Positions 27,789-43,600 of a stretch of 64,000 nucleotides of DNA are shown in pieces. Origin of the DNA: Apostichopus japonicus (lineage: Eukaryota; Echinodermata; Holothuroidea; Aspidochirotida; Stichopodidae). The position numbers were made by a program, and so were the translations under genes. How positions within the stretch are numbered: the first letter of the stretch is position 1; every line of letters begins with the position of its first letter. The notes under the pieces were generated by a model, which saw only the letters and a list, made by a program, of their open reading frames with translations, made no database searches and was not told the DNA's origin. The DNA lies in assembly GCF_037975245.1 (NCBI RefSeq), contig NC_092563.1:27369960-27433959 (forward strand), in the 5' to 3' direction.

Positions 27789-30700
27789 ACTTTACGTAGC
27801 AGGTAGAAAAGCAAATAGACGACCAATAGGGCAGCCAAGTCAATTGGACACCCCCCACCCCTCCCCGACCCTCTATCCCATTCAACAAGGATGAATACAC
27901 ATAAAATCCTATGCTTTCAAATATTTGATCCTAATGATAGCTCTAACCTACATATAGCTGCTTTCCCAGTTTCCCCCTCCAGCAACCCCCTCCCTTTTGC
28001 CCAACATTATGGTTCCACATATGGGTGGAGCCTGTAAAAGTTGGACAAGATCATTTTCTACACTGATGCATTTGAGATTAAGCAGTTCATCAATTTGGAA
28101 TGACATCAAAACTTTGAAACGGTGAAAATAAGATGGTCAAAAATTAATATTAGACTGTTCATTAATTCTCACACACATTGGGACCCTGATAGTTGAAAAA
28201 AAAAACCTTTGACATTACATTTAATATACATCACCTTAATGTATGCTGTTGGAAATGGTAAAAAAATCTTTCTCAAACAATAGGAGAAAGCCATAACAGT
28301 GTACATCCCTATTTTCTCTATGATATATCAAATTGTATGAATACAGCACATGCAACAGCATATATTCTGATTAGGGCTTTCCAATCATCCCCACCCCTCA
28401 TTCCCACTCAACTAGTGGAATGACATCAAAACATTATTTATACATAATATCACATTATTAGGGCGTTATGAGGGTCTGACCCTGTATACGGTACCTGATT
28501 CCATAGTAACTCACACCACTTGCCCCATGCAATGATCTAGATAGAGTGATAGTGTACAAACTGTAATTTTCAGGACATATCAAACTTTACGTAGCAGGTA
28601 GAAAAGCAAATAGACGACCAATAGGGCAGCCAAGTCAATTGGACACCCCCCACCCCTCCCCTACCCTCCATCCCATTCAACAAGGATGAATACACATAAA
28701 ATCCTATGCTTTCAAATATTTGATCCTAATGATAGCTCTAACCTACATATAGCTGCTTTCCCAGTTTCCCCCTCCAGCAACCCCCCCCCTCCCTTTTGCC
28801 CAACATTATGGTTCCACATATGGGTGGAGCCTGTAAAAGTTGGACAAGATCATTTTCTACACTGATGCATTTGAGATTAAGCAGTTCATCAATTTGGAAT
28901 GACATCAAAACTTTGAAACGGTGAAAATAAGATGGTCAAAAATTAATATTAGACTGTTCATTAATTCTCACACACATTGGGACCCTAATAGTTGAAAAAA
29001 AAAACCTTTGACATTACATCTAATATACATCACCTTAATCTATGCTGTTGGAAATGGTAAAAAAAATCTTTCTCAAACAATAGGAGAAAGCCATAACAGT
29101 GTACATCCCTATTTTCTCTATGATATATCAAATTGTATGAATACAGCACATGCAACAGCATATATATTCTGATTAGGGCTTTCCAATCATCCCCACCCCT
29201 CATTCCCACTCAACTAGTGGAATGACATCAAAACATTATTTATACATAATATCACATTATTAGGGCGTTATGGAGGTCTGACCCTGTATACGGTACCTGA
29301 TTCCATAGTAACCCACACCACTTGCCACATGCAATGATCTAGATAGAGTGATAGTGTACAAACTGTAATTTTCAGGACATATCAAACTTTACGTAACAGG
29401 TAGAAAAGCAAATAGACGACCAATAGGGCAGCCAAGTCAATTGGACACCCCCCACCCCTCCCCGACCCTCCATCCCATTCAACAAGGATGAATACACATA
29501 AAATCCTATGCTTTCAAATATTTGATCCTAATGATAGCTCTACATATAGCTGCTTTCCCAGTTTCCCCCTCCAGCAACCCCCCCCCCCTCCCTTTTGCCC
29601 AACATTATGGTTCCACATATGGGTGGAGCCTGTAAAAGTTGGACAAGATCATTTTCTACACTGATGCATTTGAGATTAAGCAGTTCATCAATTTGGAATG
29701 ACATCAAAACTTTGAAACGGTGAAAATAAGATGGTCAAAAATTAATATTAGACTGTTCATTAATTCTCACACACATTATGGGGACCCTAATAGTTGAAAA
29801 AAAAAAAAACCCTTTGACATTACATCTAATATACATCACCTTAATCTATGCTGTTGGAAATGGTAAAAAAAATCTTTCTCAAACAATAGGAGAAAGCCAT
29901 AACAGTGTACATCCCTATTTTCTCTATAATATATCAAATTGTATGAATACAGCACATGCAACAGCATATATATTCTGATTAGGGCTTTCCAATCATCCCC
30001 ACCCCTCATTCCCACTCAACTAGTGGAATGACATCAAAACATTATTTATACATAATATCACATTATTAGGGCGTTATGAGAGTCTGACCCTGTATACGGT
30101 ACCTGATTCCATAGTAACTCACACCACTTGCCCCATGCAATGATCTAGATAGAGTGATAGTGTACAAACTGTAATTTTCAGGACATTTCAAACTTTACGT
30201 AGCAGGTAGAAAAGCAAATAGACGACCAATAGGGCAGCCAAGTCAATTGGACACCCCCACCCCTCCCCTACCCTCCATCCCTTTTAACAAGGATGAATAC
30301 ACATAAAATCCTATGCTTTCAAATATTTGATCCTAATGATAGCTCTAACCTACATATAGCTGCTTTCCCAGTTTCCCCCTCCAGCAACCCCCCCCCCTCC
30401 CTTTTGCCCAACATTATGGTTCCACATATGGGTGGAGCCTGTAAAAGTTGGACAAGATCATTTTCTACACTGATGCATTTGAGATTAAGCAGTTCATCAA
30501 TTTGGAATGACATCAAAACTTTGAAACTGTGAAAATAAGATGGTCAAAAATTAATATTAGACTGTTCATTAATTCTCACACACATTATGGGGACCCTAAT
30601 AGTTGAAAAAAAACCCTTTGACATTACATCTAATATACATCACCTTAATCTATGCTGTTGGAAATGGTAAAAAAAATCTTTCTCAAACAATAGGAGAAAG

Positions 30701-33700
30701 CCATAACAGTGTACATGCATCCCTATTTTCTCTATAATATATCAAATTGTATGAATACAGCACATGCAAGAGCATATATATTCTGATTAGGGCTTTCCAA
30801 TCATCCCCACCCCTCATTCCCACTCAACTAGTGGAATGACATCAAAACATTATTTATACATAATATCACATTATTAGGGCGTTATGAGGGTCTGACCCTG
30901 TATACGGTACCTGATTCCATAGTAACCCCCACCACTTGCCACATGCAATGATCTAGATAGAGTGATAGTGTACAAACTGTAATTTTCAGGACATATCAAA
31001 CTTTCCGTAGCAGGTAGAAAAGCAAATAGGCGACCAATAGGGCAGCCAAGTCAATTGGACACCCGAACCCCTCCCCTACCCTCCATCCCATTCAACAAGG
31101 ATGAATACACATAAAATCCTATGCTTTCAAATATTTGATCCTAATGATAGCTCTAACCTACATATAGCTGCTTTCCCAGTTTCCCCCTAAAGCAACCCCC
31201 CCCCCTCCCTTTTGCCCAACATTATGGTTCCACATATGGGTGGAGCCTGTAAAAGTTGGACAAGATCATATTCTACACTGATGCATTTGAGATTAAGCAG
31301 TTCATCAATTTGGAATGACATTAAAACTTTGAAACGGTGAAAATAAGATGGTCAAAAATTAATATTAGACTGTTCATTAATTCTCACACACATTATGGGG
31401 ACCCTAATAGTTGAAAAAAAAAAACCGTTGACATTACATTTAATATACATCACCTTAATCTATGCTGTTGGAAATGGTAAAAAAATCTTTCTCAAACAAT
31501 AGGAGAAAGCCATAACAGTGTACATCCCTATTTTCTCTATGATATATCAAATTGTATGAATACAGCACATGCAACAGCATATATATTCTGATTAGGGCTT
31601 TCCAATCATCCCCACCCCTCATTCCCACTCAACTAGTAAAATGACATCAAAACATTATTTATACATAATATCACATTATTAGGGCGTTATGGAGGTCTGA
31701 CCCTGTATACGGTACCTGATTCCATAGTAACCCACACCACTTGCCACATGCAATGATCTAGATAGAGTGATAGTGTACAAACTGTAATTTTCAGGACATA
31801 TCAAACTTTACGTAGCAGGTAGAAAAGCAAATAGACGACCAATAGGGCAGCCAAGTCAATTGGACACCCCCCACCCCTCCCCGACCCTCCATCCCATTCA
31901 ACAAGGATGAATAAACATAAAATCCTATGCTTTCAAATATTTGATCCTAATGATAGCTCTAACCTACATATAGCTGCTTTCCCAGTTTCCCCCTCCAGCA
32001 ACCCCCCCCCCCCCTCCCTTTTGCCCAACATTATGGTTCCACATATGGGTGGAGCCTGTAAAAGTTGGACAAGATCATTTTCTACACTGATGCATTTGAG
32101 ATTAAGCAGTTCATCAATTTGGAATGACATCAAAACTTTGAAACGGTGAAAATAAGATGGTCAAAAATTAATATTAGACTGTTCATTAATTCTCACACAC
32201 ATTGGGACCCTAAAAGTTGAAAAAAAAAACCTTTGACATTACATTTAATATACATCGCCTTAATCTATGCTGTTGGAAATGGTAAAAAAAATCTTTCTCA
32301 AACAATAGGAGAAAGCCATAACAGTGTACATGCATCCCTATTTTCTCTATAATATATCAAATTGTATGAATACAGCACATGCAACAGCATATATATTCTG
32401 ATTAGGGCTTTCCAATCATCCCCACCCCTCATTCCCACTCAACTAGTGAAATGACATCAAAACATTATTTATACATAATATCACATTATTAGGGCGTTAT
32501 GGAGGTCTGACCCTGTATACGGTACCTGATTCCATAGTAACCCACACCACTTGCCACATGCAATGATCTAGATAGAGTGATAGTGTACAAACTGTAATTT
32601 TCAGGACATATCAAACTTTACGTAGCAGGTAGAAAAGCAAATAGACGACCAATAGGGCAGCCAAGTCAATTGGACACCCCCACCCCTCCCCGACCCTCCA
32701 TCCCATTCAACAAGGATGAATACACATAAAATCCTATGCTTTCAAATATTTGATCCTAATGATAGCTCTAATCTACATATAGCTGCTTTCCCAGTTTCCC
32801 CCTCCAGCAACCCTCCCCCCCCCCCGCTCCCTTTTGCCCAACATTATGGTTCCACATATGGGTGGAGCCTGTAAAAGTTGGACAAGATCATTTTCTACAC
32901 TGATGCATTTGAGATTAAGCAGTTCATCAATTTGGTATGACATCAAAACTTTGAAACGGTGAAAATAAGATGGTCAAAAATTAATATTAGACTGTTCATT
33001 AATTCTCACACACATTGGGACCCTAATAGTTGAAAAAAAAACCCTTTGACATTACATTTAATATACATCACCTTAATCTATGCTGTTGGAAATGGTAAAA
33101 AAAATCTTTCTCAAACAATAGGAGAAAGCCATAACAGTGTACATGCATCACTATTTTCTCTATAATATATCAAATTGTATGAATACATGCATGCAACAGC
33201 ATATATATTCTGATTAGGGCTTTCCAATCATCCCCACCCCTCATTCCCACTCAACTAGTGAAATGACATCAAAACATTATTTATACATAATATCACATTA
33301 TTAGGGCGTTATGGAGGTCTGACCCTGTATACGGTACCTGATTCCATAGTAACCCACACCACTTGCCACATGCAATGATCTAGATAGAGTGATAGTGTAC
33401 AAACTGTAATTTTCAGGACATATCAAACTTTACGTAGCAGGTAGAAAAGCAAATAGACGACCAATAGGGCAGCCAAGTCAATTGGACACCCCCACCCCTC
33501 CCCGACCCTCCATCCCATTCAACAAGGATGAATACACATAAAATCCTATGCTTTCAAATATTTGATACTAATGATAGCTCTAACCTACATATAGCTGCTT
33601 TCCCAGTTTCCCCCTCCAGCAACCCCCCCCCCTCCCTTTTGCCCAACATTATGGTTCCACATATGGGTGGAGCCTGTAAAAGTTGGACAAGATCATTTTC

Positions 33701-36655
33701 TACACTGATGCATTTGAGATTAAGCAGTTCATCAATTTGGAATGACATCAAAACTTTGAAACGGTGAAAATAAGATGGTCAAAAATTAATATTAGACTGT
33801 TCATTAATTCTAACACACATTGGGACCCTAATAGTTGAAAAAAAAAAACCTTTGACATTACATTTAATATACATCACCTTAATCTATGCTGTTGGAAATG
33901 GTAAAAAAAATCTTTCTCAAACAATAGGAGAAAGCCATAACAGTGTACATGCATCCCTATTTTCTCTATGATATATCAAATTGTATGAATACAGCACATG
34001 CAACAGCATATATATTCTGATTAGGGCTTTCCATTCATCCCCACCCCTCATTCCCACTCAACTAGTGAAATGACATCAAAACATTATTTATACATAATAT
34101 CACATTAGGGCGTTATGAGGGTCTGACCCTGTATACGGTACCTGATTCCATAGTAACCCACACCACTTGCCCCATGCAATGATCTAGATAGAGTGATAGT
34201 GTACAAACTGTAATTTTCAGGACATATCAAACTTTACGTAGCAGGTAGAAAAGCAAATAGACGACCAATAGGGCAGCCAAGTCAATTGGACACCCCCCAC
34301 CCCTCCCCTACCCTCCATCCCATTCAACAAGGATGAATACACATAAAATCCTATGCTTTCAAATATTTGATCCTAATGATAGCTCTAACCTACATATAGC
34401 TGCTTTCCCAGTTTCCCCCTCCAGCAACCCCCCCCCCCATCCCTTTTGCCCAACATTATGGTTCCACATATGGGTGGAGCCTGTAAAAGTTGGACAAGAT
34501 CATTTTCTACACTGATGCATTTGAGATTAAGCAGTTCATCAATTTGGAATGACATCAAAACTTTGAAACGGTGAAAATAAGATGGTCAAAAATTAATATT
34601 AGACTGTTCAGTAATTCTCACACACATTGGGACCCTAATAGTTGAAAAAAAAAAAACCTTTGACATTACATCTAATATACATCACCTTAATCTATGCTGT
34701 TGGAAATGGTAAAAAAAATCTTTCTCAAACAATAGGAGAAAGCCATAACAGTGTACATGCATCCCTATTTTCTCTATAATATATCAAATTGTATGAATAC
34801 AGCACATGCAACAGCATATATATTCTGATTAGGGCTTTCCAATCATCCCCACCCCTCATTCCCACTCAACTAGTGGAATGACATCAAAACATTATTTATA
34901 CATAATATCACATTATTAGGGCGTTATGAGGGTCTGACCCTGTATACGGTACCTGATTCCATAGTAACCCACACCACTTGCCCCATGCAATGATCTAGAT
35001 AGAGTGATAGTGTACAAACTGTAATTTTCAGGACATATCAAACTTTACGTAGCAGGTAGAAAAGCAAATAGACGACCAATAGGGCAGCCAAGTCAATTGG
35101 ACACCCCCCACAACTCCCCTACCCTCCATTCCATTCAACAAGGATGAATACACATAAAATCCTATGCTTTCAAATATTTGATCCTAATGATAGCTCTAAC
35201 CTACATATAGCTGCTTTCCCAGTTTCCCCCTCCAGCAACCCCCCCCCCCCTCCCTTTTGCCCAACATTATGGTTCCACATATGGGTGGAGCCTGTAAAAG
35301 TTGGACAAGATCATTTTCTACACTGATGCATTTGAGATTAAGCAGTTCATCAATTTGGAATGACATCAAAACTTTGAAACGGTGAAAATAAGATGGTCAA
35401 AAATTAATATTAGACTGTTCAGTAATTCTCACACACATTGGGACCCTAATAGTTGGAAAAAAAAAACCTTTGACATTACATCTAACATACATCACCTTAA
35501 TCTATGCTGTTGGAAATGGTAAAAAAAAATTTTCTCAAACAATAGGAGAAAGCCATAACAGTGTACATCCCTATTTTCTCTATGATATATCAAATTGTAT
35601 GAATACAGCACATGCAACAGCATATATATTCTGATTAGGGCTTTCCAATCATCCCCACCCCTCATTCCCACTCAACTAGTGGAATGACATCAAAACATTA
35701 TTTATACATAATATCACATTATTAGGGCGTTATGAGGGTCTGACCCTGTATACGGTACCTGATTCCATAGTAACCCACACCACTTGCCCCATGCAATGAT
35801 CTAGATAGAGTGATAGTGTACAAACTGTAATTTTCAGGACATATCAAACTTTACGTAGCAGGTAGAAAAGCAAATAGACGACCAATAGGGCAGCCAAGTC
35901 AATTGGACACCCCCCACCCCTCCCCTACCCTCCATCCCATTCAACAAGGATGAATACACATAAAATCCTATGCTTTCAAATATTTGATCCTAATGATAGC
36001 TCTAACCTACATATAGCTGCTTTCCCAGTTTCCCCCTCCAGCAATCCCCCCACCCCTCCCTTTTGCCCAACATTATGGTTCCACATATGGGTGGAGCCTG
36101 TAAAAGTTGGACAAGATCATTTTCTACACTGATGCATTTGAGATTAAGCAGTTCATCAATTTGGAATGACATCAAAACTTTGAAACGGTGAAAATAAGAT
36201 GGTCAAAAATTAATATTAGACTGTTCAGTAATTCTCACACACATTATGGGGACCCTAATAGTTGAAAAAAAAACCCTTTGACATTACATCTAATATACAT
36301 CACCTTAATCTATGCTGTTGGAAATGGTAAAAAAAATCTTTCTCAAACAATAGGAGAAAGCCATAACAGTGTACATCCCTATTTTCTCTATGATATATCA
36401 AATTGTATGAAAACAGCACATGCAACAGCATATATATTCTGATTAGGGCTTTCCAATAATCCCCACCCCTCATTCCCACTCAACTAGTGAAATGACATCA
36501 AAACATTATTTATACATAATATCGCATTATTAGGGCGTTATGGAGGTCTGACCCTGTATACGGTACCTGATTCCATAGTAACTCACACCACTTGCCCCAT
36601 GCAATGATCTAGATAGAGTGATAGTGTACAAACTGTAATTTTCAGGACATATCAA
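27789..36655. repeat. Monomers 36-46, left copy of an 11-monomer segmental duplication
   Basis: Matches monomers 52-62 at an offset of about 12.9 kb. Rare marks occur in the same order in both copies: a 2-bp loss giving CAGCATATATTCTG (monomer 36), a 5-bp loss giving AGCTCTACATATAGC (38), GACATTTCAAAC (39), CACCCGAACCCCTCCCC with CCCCTAAAGCAACC (40), AATACATGCATGCAACAG (42), a 3-bp loss giving CACATTAGGGCG (43), CCACAACTCCCC (45) and ATATCGCATTATT (46). Private changes include CCCTTTTAACAAGG near 30280 and GCAAGAGCATA near 30767. Confidence 0.88.
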
Positions 36656-37462
36656 ACTTTACGTAACAGGTAGAAAAGCAAATAGACGACCAATAGGGCA
36701 GCCAAGTCAATTGGACACCCCCCACCCCTCCCCTACCCTCCATCCCATTCAACAAGGATGAATACACATAAAATCCTATGCTTTCAAATATTTGATCCTA
36801 ATGATAGCTCTACATATAGCTGCTTTCCCAGTTTCCCCCTCCAGCAACCCCCCCCCCCCCTCCCTTTTGCCCAACATTATGGTTCCACATATGGGTGGAG
36901 CCTGTAAAAGTTGGACAAGATCATTTTCTACACTGATGCATTTGAGATTAAGCAGTTCATCAATTTGGAATGACATCAAAACTTTGAAACGGTGAAAATA
37001 AGATGGTCAAAAATTAATATTAGACTGTTCATTAATTCTCACACACATTATGGGGACCCTAATAGTTGAAAAAAAAAAAAACCTTTGACATTACATTTAA
37101 TATACATCACCTTAATCTATGCTGTTGGAAATGGTAAAAAAAATCTTTCTCAAACAATAGGAGAAAGCCATAACAGTGTACATCCCTATTTTCTCTATGA
37201 TATATCAAATTGTATGAATACAGCACATGCAACAGCATATATATTCTGATTAGGGCTTTCCAATCATCCCCACCCCTCATTCCCACTCAACTAGTGAAAT
37301 GACATCAAAACATTATTTATACATAATATCACATTATTAGGGCGTTATGGAGGTCTGACCCTGTATACGGTACCTGATTCCATAGTAACCCACACCACTT
37401 GCCACATGCAATGATCTAGATAGAGTGATAGTGTACAAACTGTAATTTTCAGGACATATCAA
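36656..37462. repeat. Monomer 47, mosaic copy at a duplication boundary
   Basis: It starts with TTTACGTAACAGG and carries the 5-bp loss AGCTCTACATATAGC near 36809. Both marks are otherwise seen only in monomers 38, 50 and 54. Its 3' half is an ordinary GGAGGTC / GCCACATG type. It sits exactly between the 36-46 block and the 48-51 block, so it probably marks an exchange join. Confidence 0.7.
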
Positions 37463-40400
37463 ACTTTACGTAGCAGGTAGAAAAGCAAATAGACGACCAA
37501 TAGGGCAGCCAAGTCAATTGGACACCCCCCACCCCTCCCCTACCCTCCATCCCATTCAACAAGGATGAATACACATAAAATCCTATGCTTTCAAATAGTT
37601 GATCCTAATGATAGCTCTAACCTACATATAGCTGCTTTCCCAGTTTCCCCCTCCAGCAACCTCCCCCCCCCTCCCTTTTGCCCAACATTATGGTTCCACA
37701 TATGGGTGGAGCCTGTAAAAGTTGGACAAGATCATTTTCTACACTGATGCATTTGAGATTAAGCAGTTCATCAATTTGGAATGACATCAAAACTTTGAAA
37801 CGGTGAAAATAAGATGGTCAAAAATTAATATTAGACTGTTCATTAATTCTCACACACATTGGGACCCTGATAGTTGAAAAAAAAAAACCTTTGACATTAC
37901 ATTTAATATACATCACCTTAATGTATGCTGTTGGAAATGGTAAAAAAATCTTTCTCAAACAATAGGAGAAAGCCATAACAGTGTACATCCCTATTTTCTC
38001 TATGATATATCAAATTGTATGAATACAGCACATGCAACAGCATATATTCTGATTAGGGCTTTCCAATCATCCCCACCCCTCATTCCCACTCAACTAGTGG
38101 AATGACATCAAAACATTATTTATACATAATATCACATTATTAGGGCGTTATGAGGGTCTGACCCTGTATACGGTACCTGATTCCATAGTAACTCACACCA
38201 CTTGCCCCATGCAATGATCTAGATAGAGTGATAGTGTACAAACTGTAATTTTCAGGACATATCAAACTTTACGTAGCAGGTAGAAAAGCAAATAGACGAC
38301 CAATAGGGCAGCCAAGTCAATTGGACACCCCCCACCCCTCCCCTACCCTCCATCCGATTCAACAAGGATGAATACACATAAAATCCTATGCTTTCAAATA
38401 TTTGATCCTAATGATAGCTCTAACCTACATATAGCTGCTTTCCCAGTTTCCCCCTCCAGCAACCCCCCCCCCCTCCCTTTTGCCCAACATTATGGTTCCA
38501 CATATGGGTGGAGCCTGTAAAAGTTGGACAAGATCATTTTCTACACTGATGCATTTGAGATTAAGCAGTTCATCAATTTGGAATGACATCAAAACTTTGA
38601 AACGGTGAAAATAAGATGGTCAAAAATTAATATTAGACTGTTCATTAATTCTCACACACATTGGGACCCTAATAGTTGAAAAAAAAAACCTTTGACATTA
38701 CATCTAATATACATCACCTTAATCTATGCTGTTGGAAATGGTAAAAAAAATCTTTCTCAAACAATAGGAGAAAGCCATAACAGTGTACATCCCTATTTTC
38801 TCTATGATATATCAAATTGTATGAATACAGCACATGCAACAGCATATATATTCTGATTAGGGCTTTCCAATCATCCCCACCCCTCATTCCCACTCAACTA
38901 GTGGAATGACATCAAAACATTATTTATACATAATATCACATTATTAGGGCGTTATGGAGGTCTGACCCTGTATACGGTACCTGATTCCATAGTAACCCAC
39001 ACCACTTGCCACATGCAATGATCTAGATAGAGTGATAGTGTACAAACTGTAATTTTCAGGACATATCAAACTTTACGTAACAGGTAGAAAAGCAAATAGA
39101 CGACCAATAGGGCAGCCAAGTCAATTGGACACCCCCCACCCCTCCCCGACCCTCCATCCCATTCAACAAGGATGAATACACATAAAATCCTATGCTTTCA
39201 AATATTTGATCCTAATGATAGCTCTACATATAGCTGCTTTCCCAGTTTCCCCCTCCAGCAACCCCCCCCCCTCCCTTTTGCCCAACATTATGGTTCCACA
39301 TATGGGTGGAGCCTGTAAAAGTTGGACAAGATCATTTTCTACACTGATGCATTTGAGATTAAGCAGTTCATCAATTTGGAATGACATCAAAACTTTGAAA
39401 CGGTGAAAATAAGATGGTCAAAAATTAATATTAGACTGTTCATTAATTCTCACACACATTATGGGGACCCTAATAGTTGAAAAAAAAAAAACCCTTTGAC
39501 ATTACATCTAATATACATCACCTTAATCTATGCTGTTGGAAATGGTAAAAAAAATCTTTCTCAAACAATAGGAGAAAGCCATAACAGTGTACATCCCTAT
39601 TTTCTCTATAATATATCAAATTGTATGAATACAGCACATGCAACAGCATATATATTCTGATTAGGGCTTTCCAATCATCCCCACCCCTCATTCCCACTCA
39701 ACTAGTGGAATGACATCAAAACATTATTTATACATAATATCACATTATTAGGGCGTTATGAGAGTCTGACCCTGTATACGGTACCTGATTCCATAGTAAC
39801 TCACACCACTTGCCCCATGCAATGATCTAGATAGAGTGATAGTGTACAAACTGTAATTTTCAGGACATTTCAAACTTTACGTAGCAGGTAGAAAAGCAAA
39901 TAGACGACCAATAGGGCAGCCAAGTCAATTGGACACCCCCACCCCTCCCCTACCCTCCATCCCATTCAACAAGGATGAATACACATAAAATCCTATGCTT
40001 TCAAATATTTGATCCTAATGATAGCTCTAACCTACATATAGCTGCTTTCCCAGTTTCCCCCTCCAGCAACCCCCCCCCCCCTCCCTTTTGCCCAACATTA
40101 TGGTTCCACATATGGGTGGAGCCTGTAAAAGTTGGACAAGATCATTTTCTACACTGATGCATTTGAGATTAAGCAGTTCATCAATTTGGAATGACATCAA
40201 AACTTTGAAACTGTGAAAATAAGATGGTCAAAAATTAATATTAGACTGTTCATTAATTCTCACACACATTATGGGGACCCTAATAGTTGAAAAAAAACCC
40301 TTTGACATTACATCTAATATACATCACCTTAATCTATGCTGTTGGAAATGGTAAAAAAAATCTTTCTCAAACAATAGGAGAAAGCCATAACAGTGTACAT

Positions 40401-40683
40401 GCATCCCTATTTTCTCTATAATATATCAAATTGTATGAATACAGCACATGCAACAGCATATATATTCTGATTAGGGCTTTCCAATCATCCCCACCCCTCA
40501 TTCCCACTCAACTAGTGGAATGACATCAAAACATTATTTATACATAATATCACATTATTAGGGCGTTATGAGGGTCTGACCCTGTATACGGTACCTGATT
40601 CCATAGTAACCCACACCACTTGCCACATGCAATGATCTAGATAGAGTGATAGTGTACAAACTGTAATTTTCAGGACATATCAA
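37463..40683. repeat. Monomers 48-51, first copy of a tandem four-monomer duplication
   Basis: Marks in order: CAACCTCCCC with CAGCATATATTCTG (48), CCATCCGATTC (49, near 38351), TTTACGTAACAGG with the 5-bp loss (50) and GACATTTCAAAC (51). The same order follows at once in monomers 52-55. The repeat period is 3221 bp. Confidence 0.88.
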
Positions 40684-43600
40684 ACTTTACGTAGCAGGTA
40701 GAAAAGCAAATAGACGACCAATAGGGCAGCCAAGTCAATTGGACACCCCCCACCCCTCCCCTACCCTCCATCCCATTCAACAAGGATGAATACACATAAA
40801 ATCCTATGCTTTCAAATATTTGATCCTAATGATAGCTCTAACCTACATATAGCTGCTTTCCCAGTTTCCCCCTCCAGCAACCTCCCCCCCCCTGCCTTTT
40901 GCCCAACATTATGGTTCCACATATGGGTGGAGCCTGTAAAAGTTGGACAAGATCATTTTCTACACTGATGCATTTGAGATTAAGCAGTTCATCAATTTGG
41001 AATGACATCAAAACTTTGAAACGGTGAAAATAAGATGGTCAAAAATTAATATTAGACTGTTCATTAATTCTCACACACATTGGGACCCTGATAGTTGAAA
41101 AAAAAAAACCTTTGACATTACATTTAATATACATCACCTTAATGTATGCTGTTGGAAATGGTAAAAAAATCTTTCTCAAACAATAGGAGAAAGCCATAAC
41201 AGTGTACATCCCTATTTTCTCTATGATATATCAAATTGTATGAATACAGCACATGCAACAGCATATATTCTGATTAGGGCTTTCCAATCATCCCCACCCC
41301 TCATTCCCACTCAACTAGTGGAATGACATCAAAACATTATTTATACATAATATCACATTATTAGGGCGTTATGAGGGTCTGACCCTGTATACGGTACCTG
41401 ATTCCATAGTAACTCACACCACTTGCCCCATGCAATGATCTAGATAGAGTGATAGTGTACAAACTGTAATTTTCAGGACATATCAAACTTTACGTAGCAG
41501 GTAGAAAAGCAAATAGACGACCAATAGGGCAGCCAAGTCAATTGGACACCCCCCACCCCTCCCCTACCCTCCATCCGATTCAACAAGGATGAATACACAT
41601 AAAATCCTATGCTTTCAAATATTTGATCCTAATGATAGCTCTAACCTACATATAGCTGCTTTCCCAGTTTCCCCCTCCAGCAACCCCCCCCCCCTCCCTT
41701 TTGCCCAACATTATGGTTCCACATATGGGTGGAGCCTGTAAAAGTTGGACAAGATCATTTTCTACACTGATGCATTTGAGATTAAGCAGTTCATCAATTT
41801 GGAATGACATCAAAACTTTGAAACGGTGAAAATAAGATGGTCAAAAATTAATATTAGACTGTTCATTAATTCTCACACACATTGGGACCCTAATAGTTGA
41901 AAAAAAAAACCTTTGACATTACATCTAATATACATCACCTTAATCTATGCTGTTGGAAATGGTAAAAAAAATCTTTCTCAAACAATAGGAGAAAGCCATA
42001 ACAGTGTACATCCCTATTTTCTCTATGATATATCAAATTGTATGAATACAGCACATGCAACAGCATATATATTCTGATTAGGGCTTTCCAATCATCCCCA
42101 CCCCTCATTCCCACTCAACTAGTGGAATGACATCAAAACATTATTTATACATAATATCACATTATTAGGGCGTTATGGAGGTCTGACCCTGTATACGGTA
42201 CCTGATTCCATAGTAACCCACACCACTTGCCACATGCAATGATCTAGATAGAGTGATAGTGTACAAACTGTAATTTTCAGGACATATCAAACTTTACGTA
42301 ACAGGTAGAAAAGCAAATAGACGACCAATAGGGCAGCCAAGTCAATTGGACACCCCCCACCCCTCCCCGACCCTCCATCCCATTCAACAAGGATGAATAC
42401 ACATAAAATCCTATGCTTTCAAATATTTGATCCTAATGATAGCTCTACATATAGCTGCTTTCCCAGTTTCCCCCTCCAGCAACCCCCCCCCCCTCCCTTT
42501 TGCCCAACATTATGGTTCCACATATGGGTGGAGCCTGTAAAAGTTGGACAAGATCATTTTCTACACTGATGCATTTGAGATTAAGCAGTTCATCAATTTG
42601 GAATGACATCAAAACTTTGAAACGGTGAAAATAAGATGGTCAAAAATTAATATTAGACTGTTCATTAATTCTCACACACATTATGGGGACCCTAATAGTT
42701 GAAAAAAAAAAAAACCCTTTGACATTACATCTAATATACATCACCTTAATCTATGCTGTTGGAAATGGTAAAAAAAATCTTTCTCAAACAATAGGAGAAA
42801 GCCATAACAGTGTACATGCATCCCTATTTTCTCTATAATATATCAAATTGTATGAATACAGCACATGCAACAGCATATATATTCTGATTAGGGCTTTCCA
42901 ATCATCCCCACCCCTCATTCCCACTCAACTAGTGGAATGACATCAAAACATTATTTATACATAATATCACATTATTAGGGCGTTATGAGAGTCTGACCCT
43001 GTATACGGTACCTGATTCCATAGTAACTCACACCACTTGCCCCATGCAATGATCTAGATAGAGTGATAGTGTACAAACTGTAATTTTCAGGACATTTCAA
43101 ACTTTACGTAGCAGGTAGAAAAGCAAATAGACGACCAATAGGGCAGCCAAGTCAATTGGACACCCCCACCCCTCCCCTACCCTCCATCCCATTCAACAAG
43201 GATGAATACACATAAAATCCTATGCTTTCAAATATTTGATCCTAATGATAGCTCTAACCTACATATAGCTGCTTTCCCAGTTTCCCCCTCCAGCAACCCC
43301 CCCCCCCTCCCTTTTGCCCAACATTATGGTTCCACATATGGGTGGAGCCTGTAAAAGTTGGACAAGATCATTTTCTACACTGATGCATTTGAGATTAAGC
43401 AGTTCATCAATTTGGAATGACATCAAAACTTTGAAACTGTGAAAATAAGATGGTCAAAAATTAATATTAGACTGTTCATTAATTCTCACACACATTATGG
43501 GGACCCTAATAGTTGAAAAAAAACCCTTTGACATTACATCTAATATACATCACCTTAATCTATGCTGTTGGAAATGGTAAAAAAAATCTTTCTCAAACAA

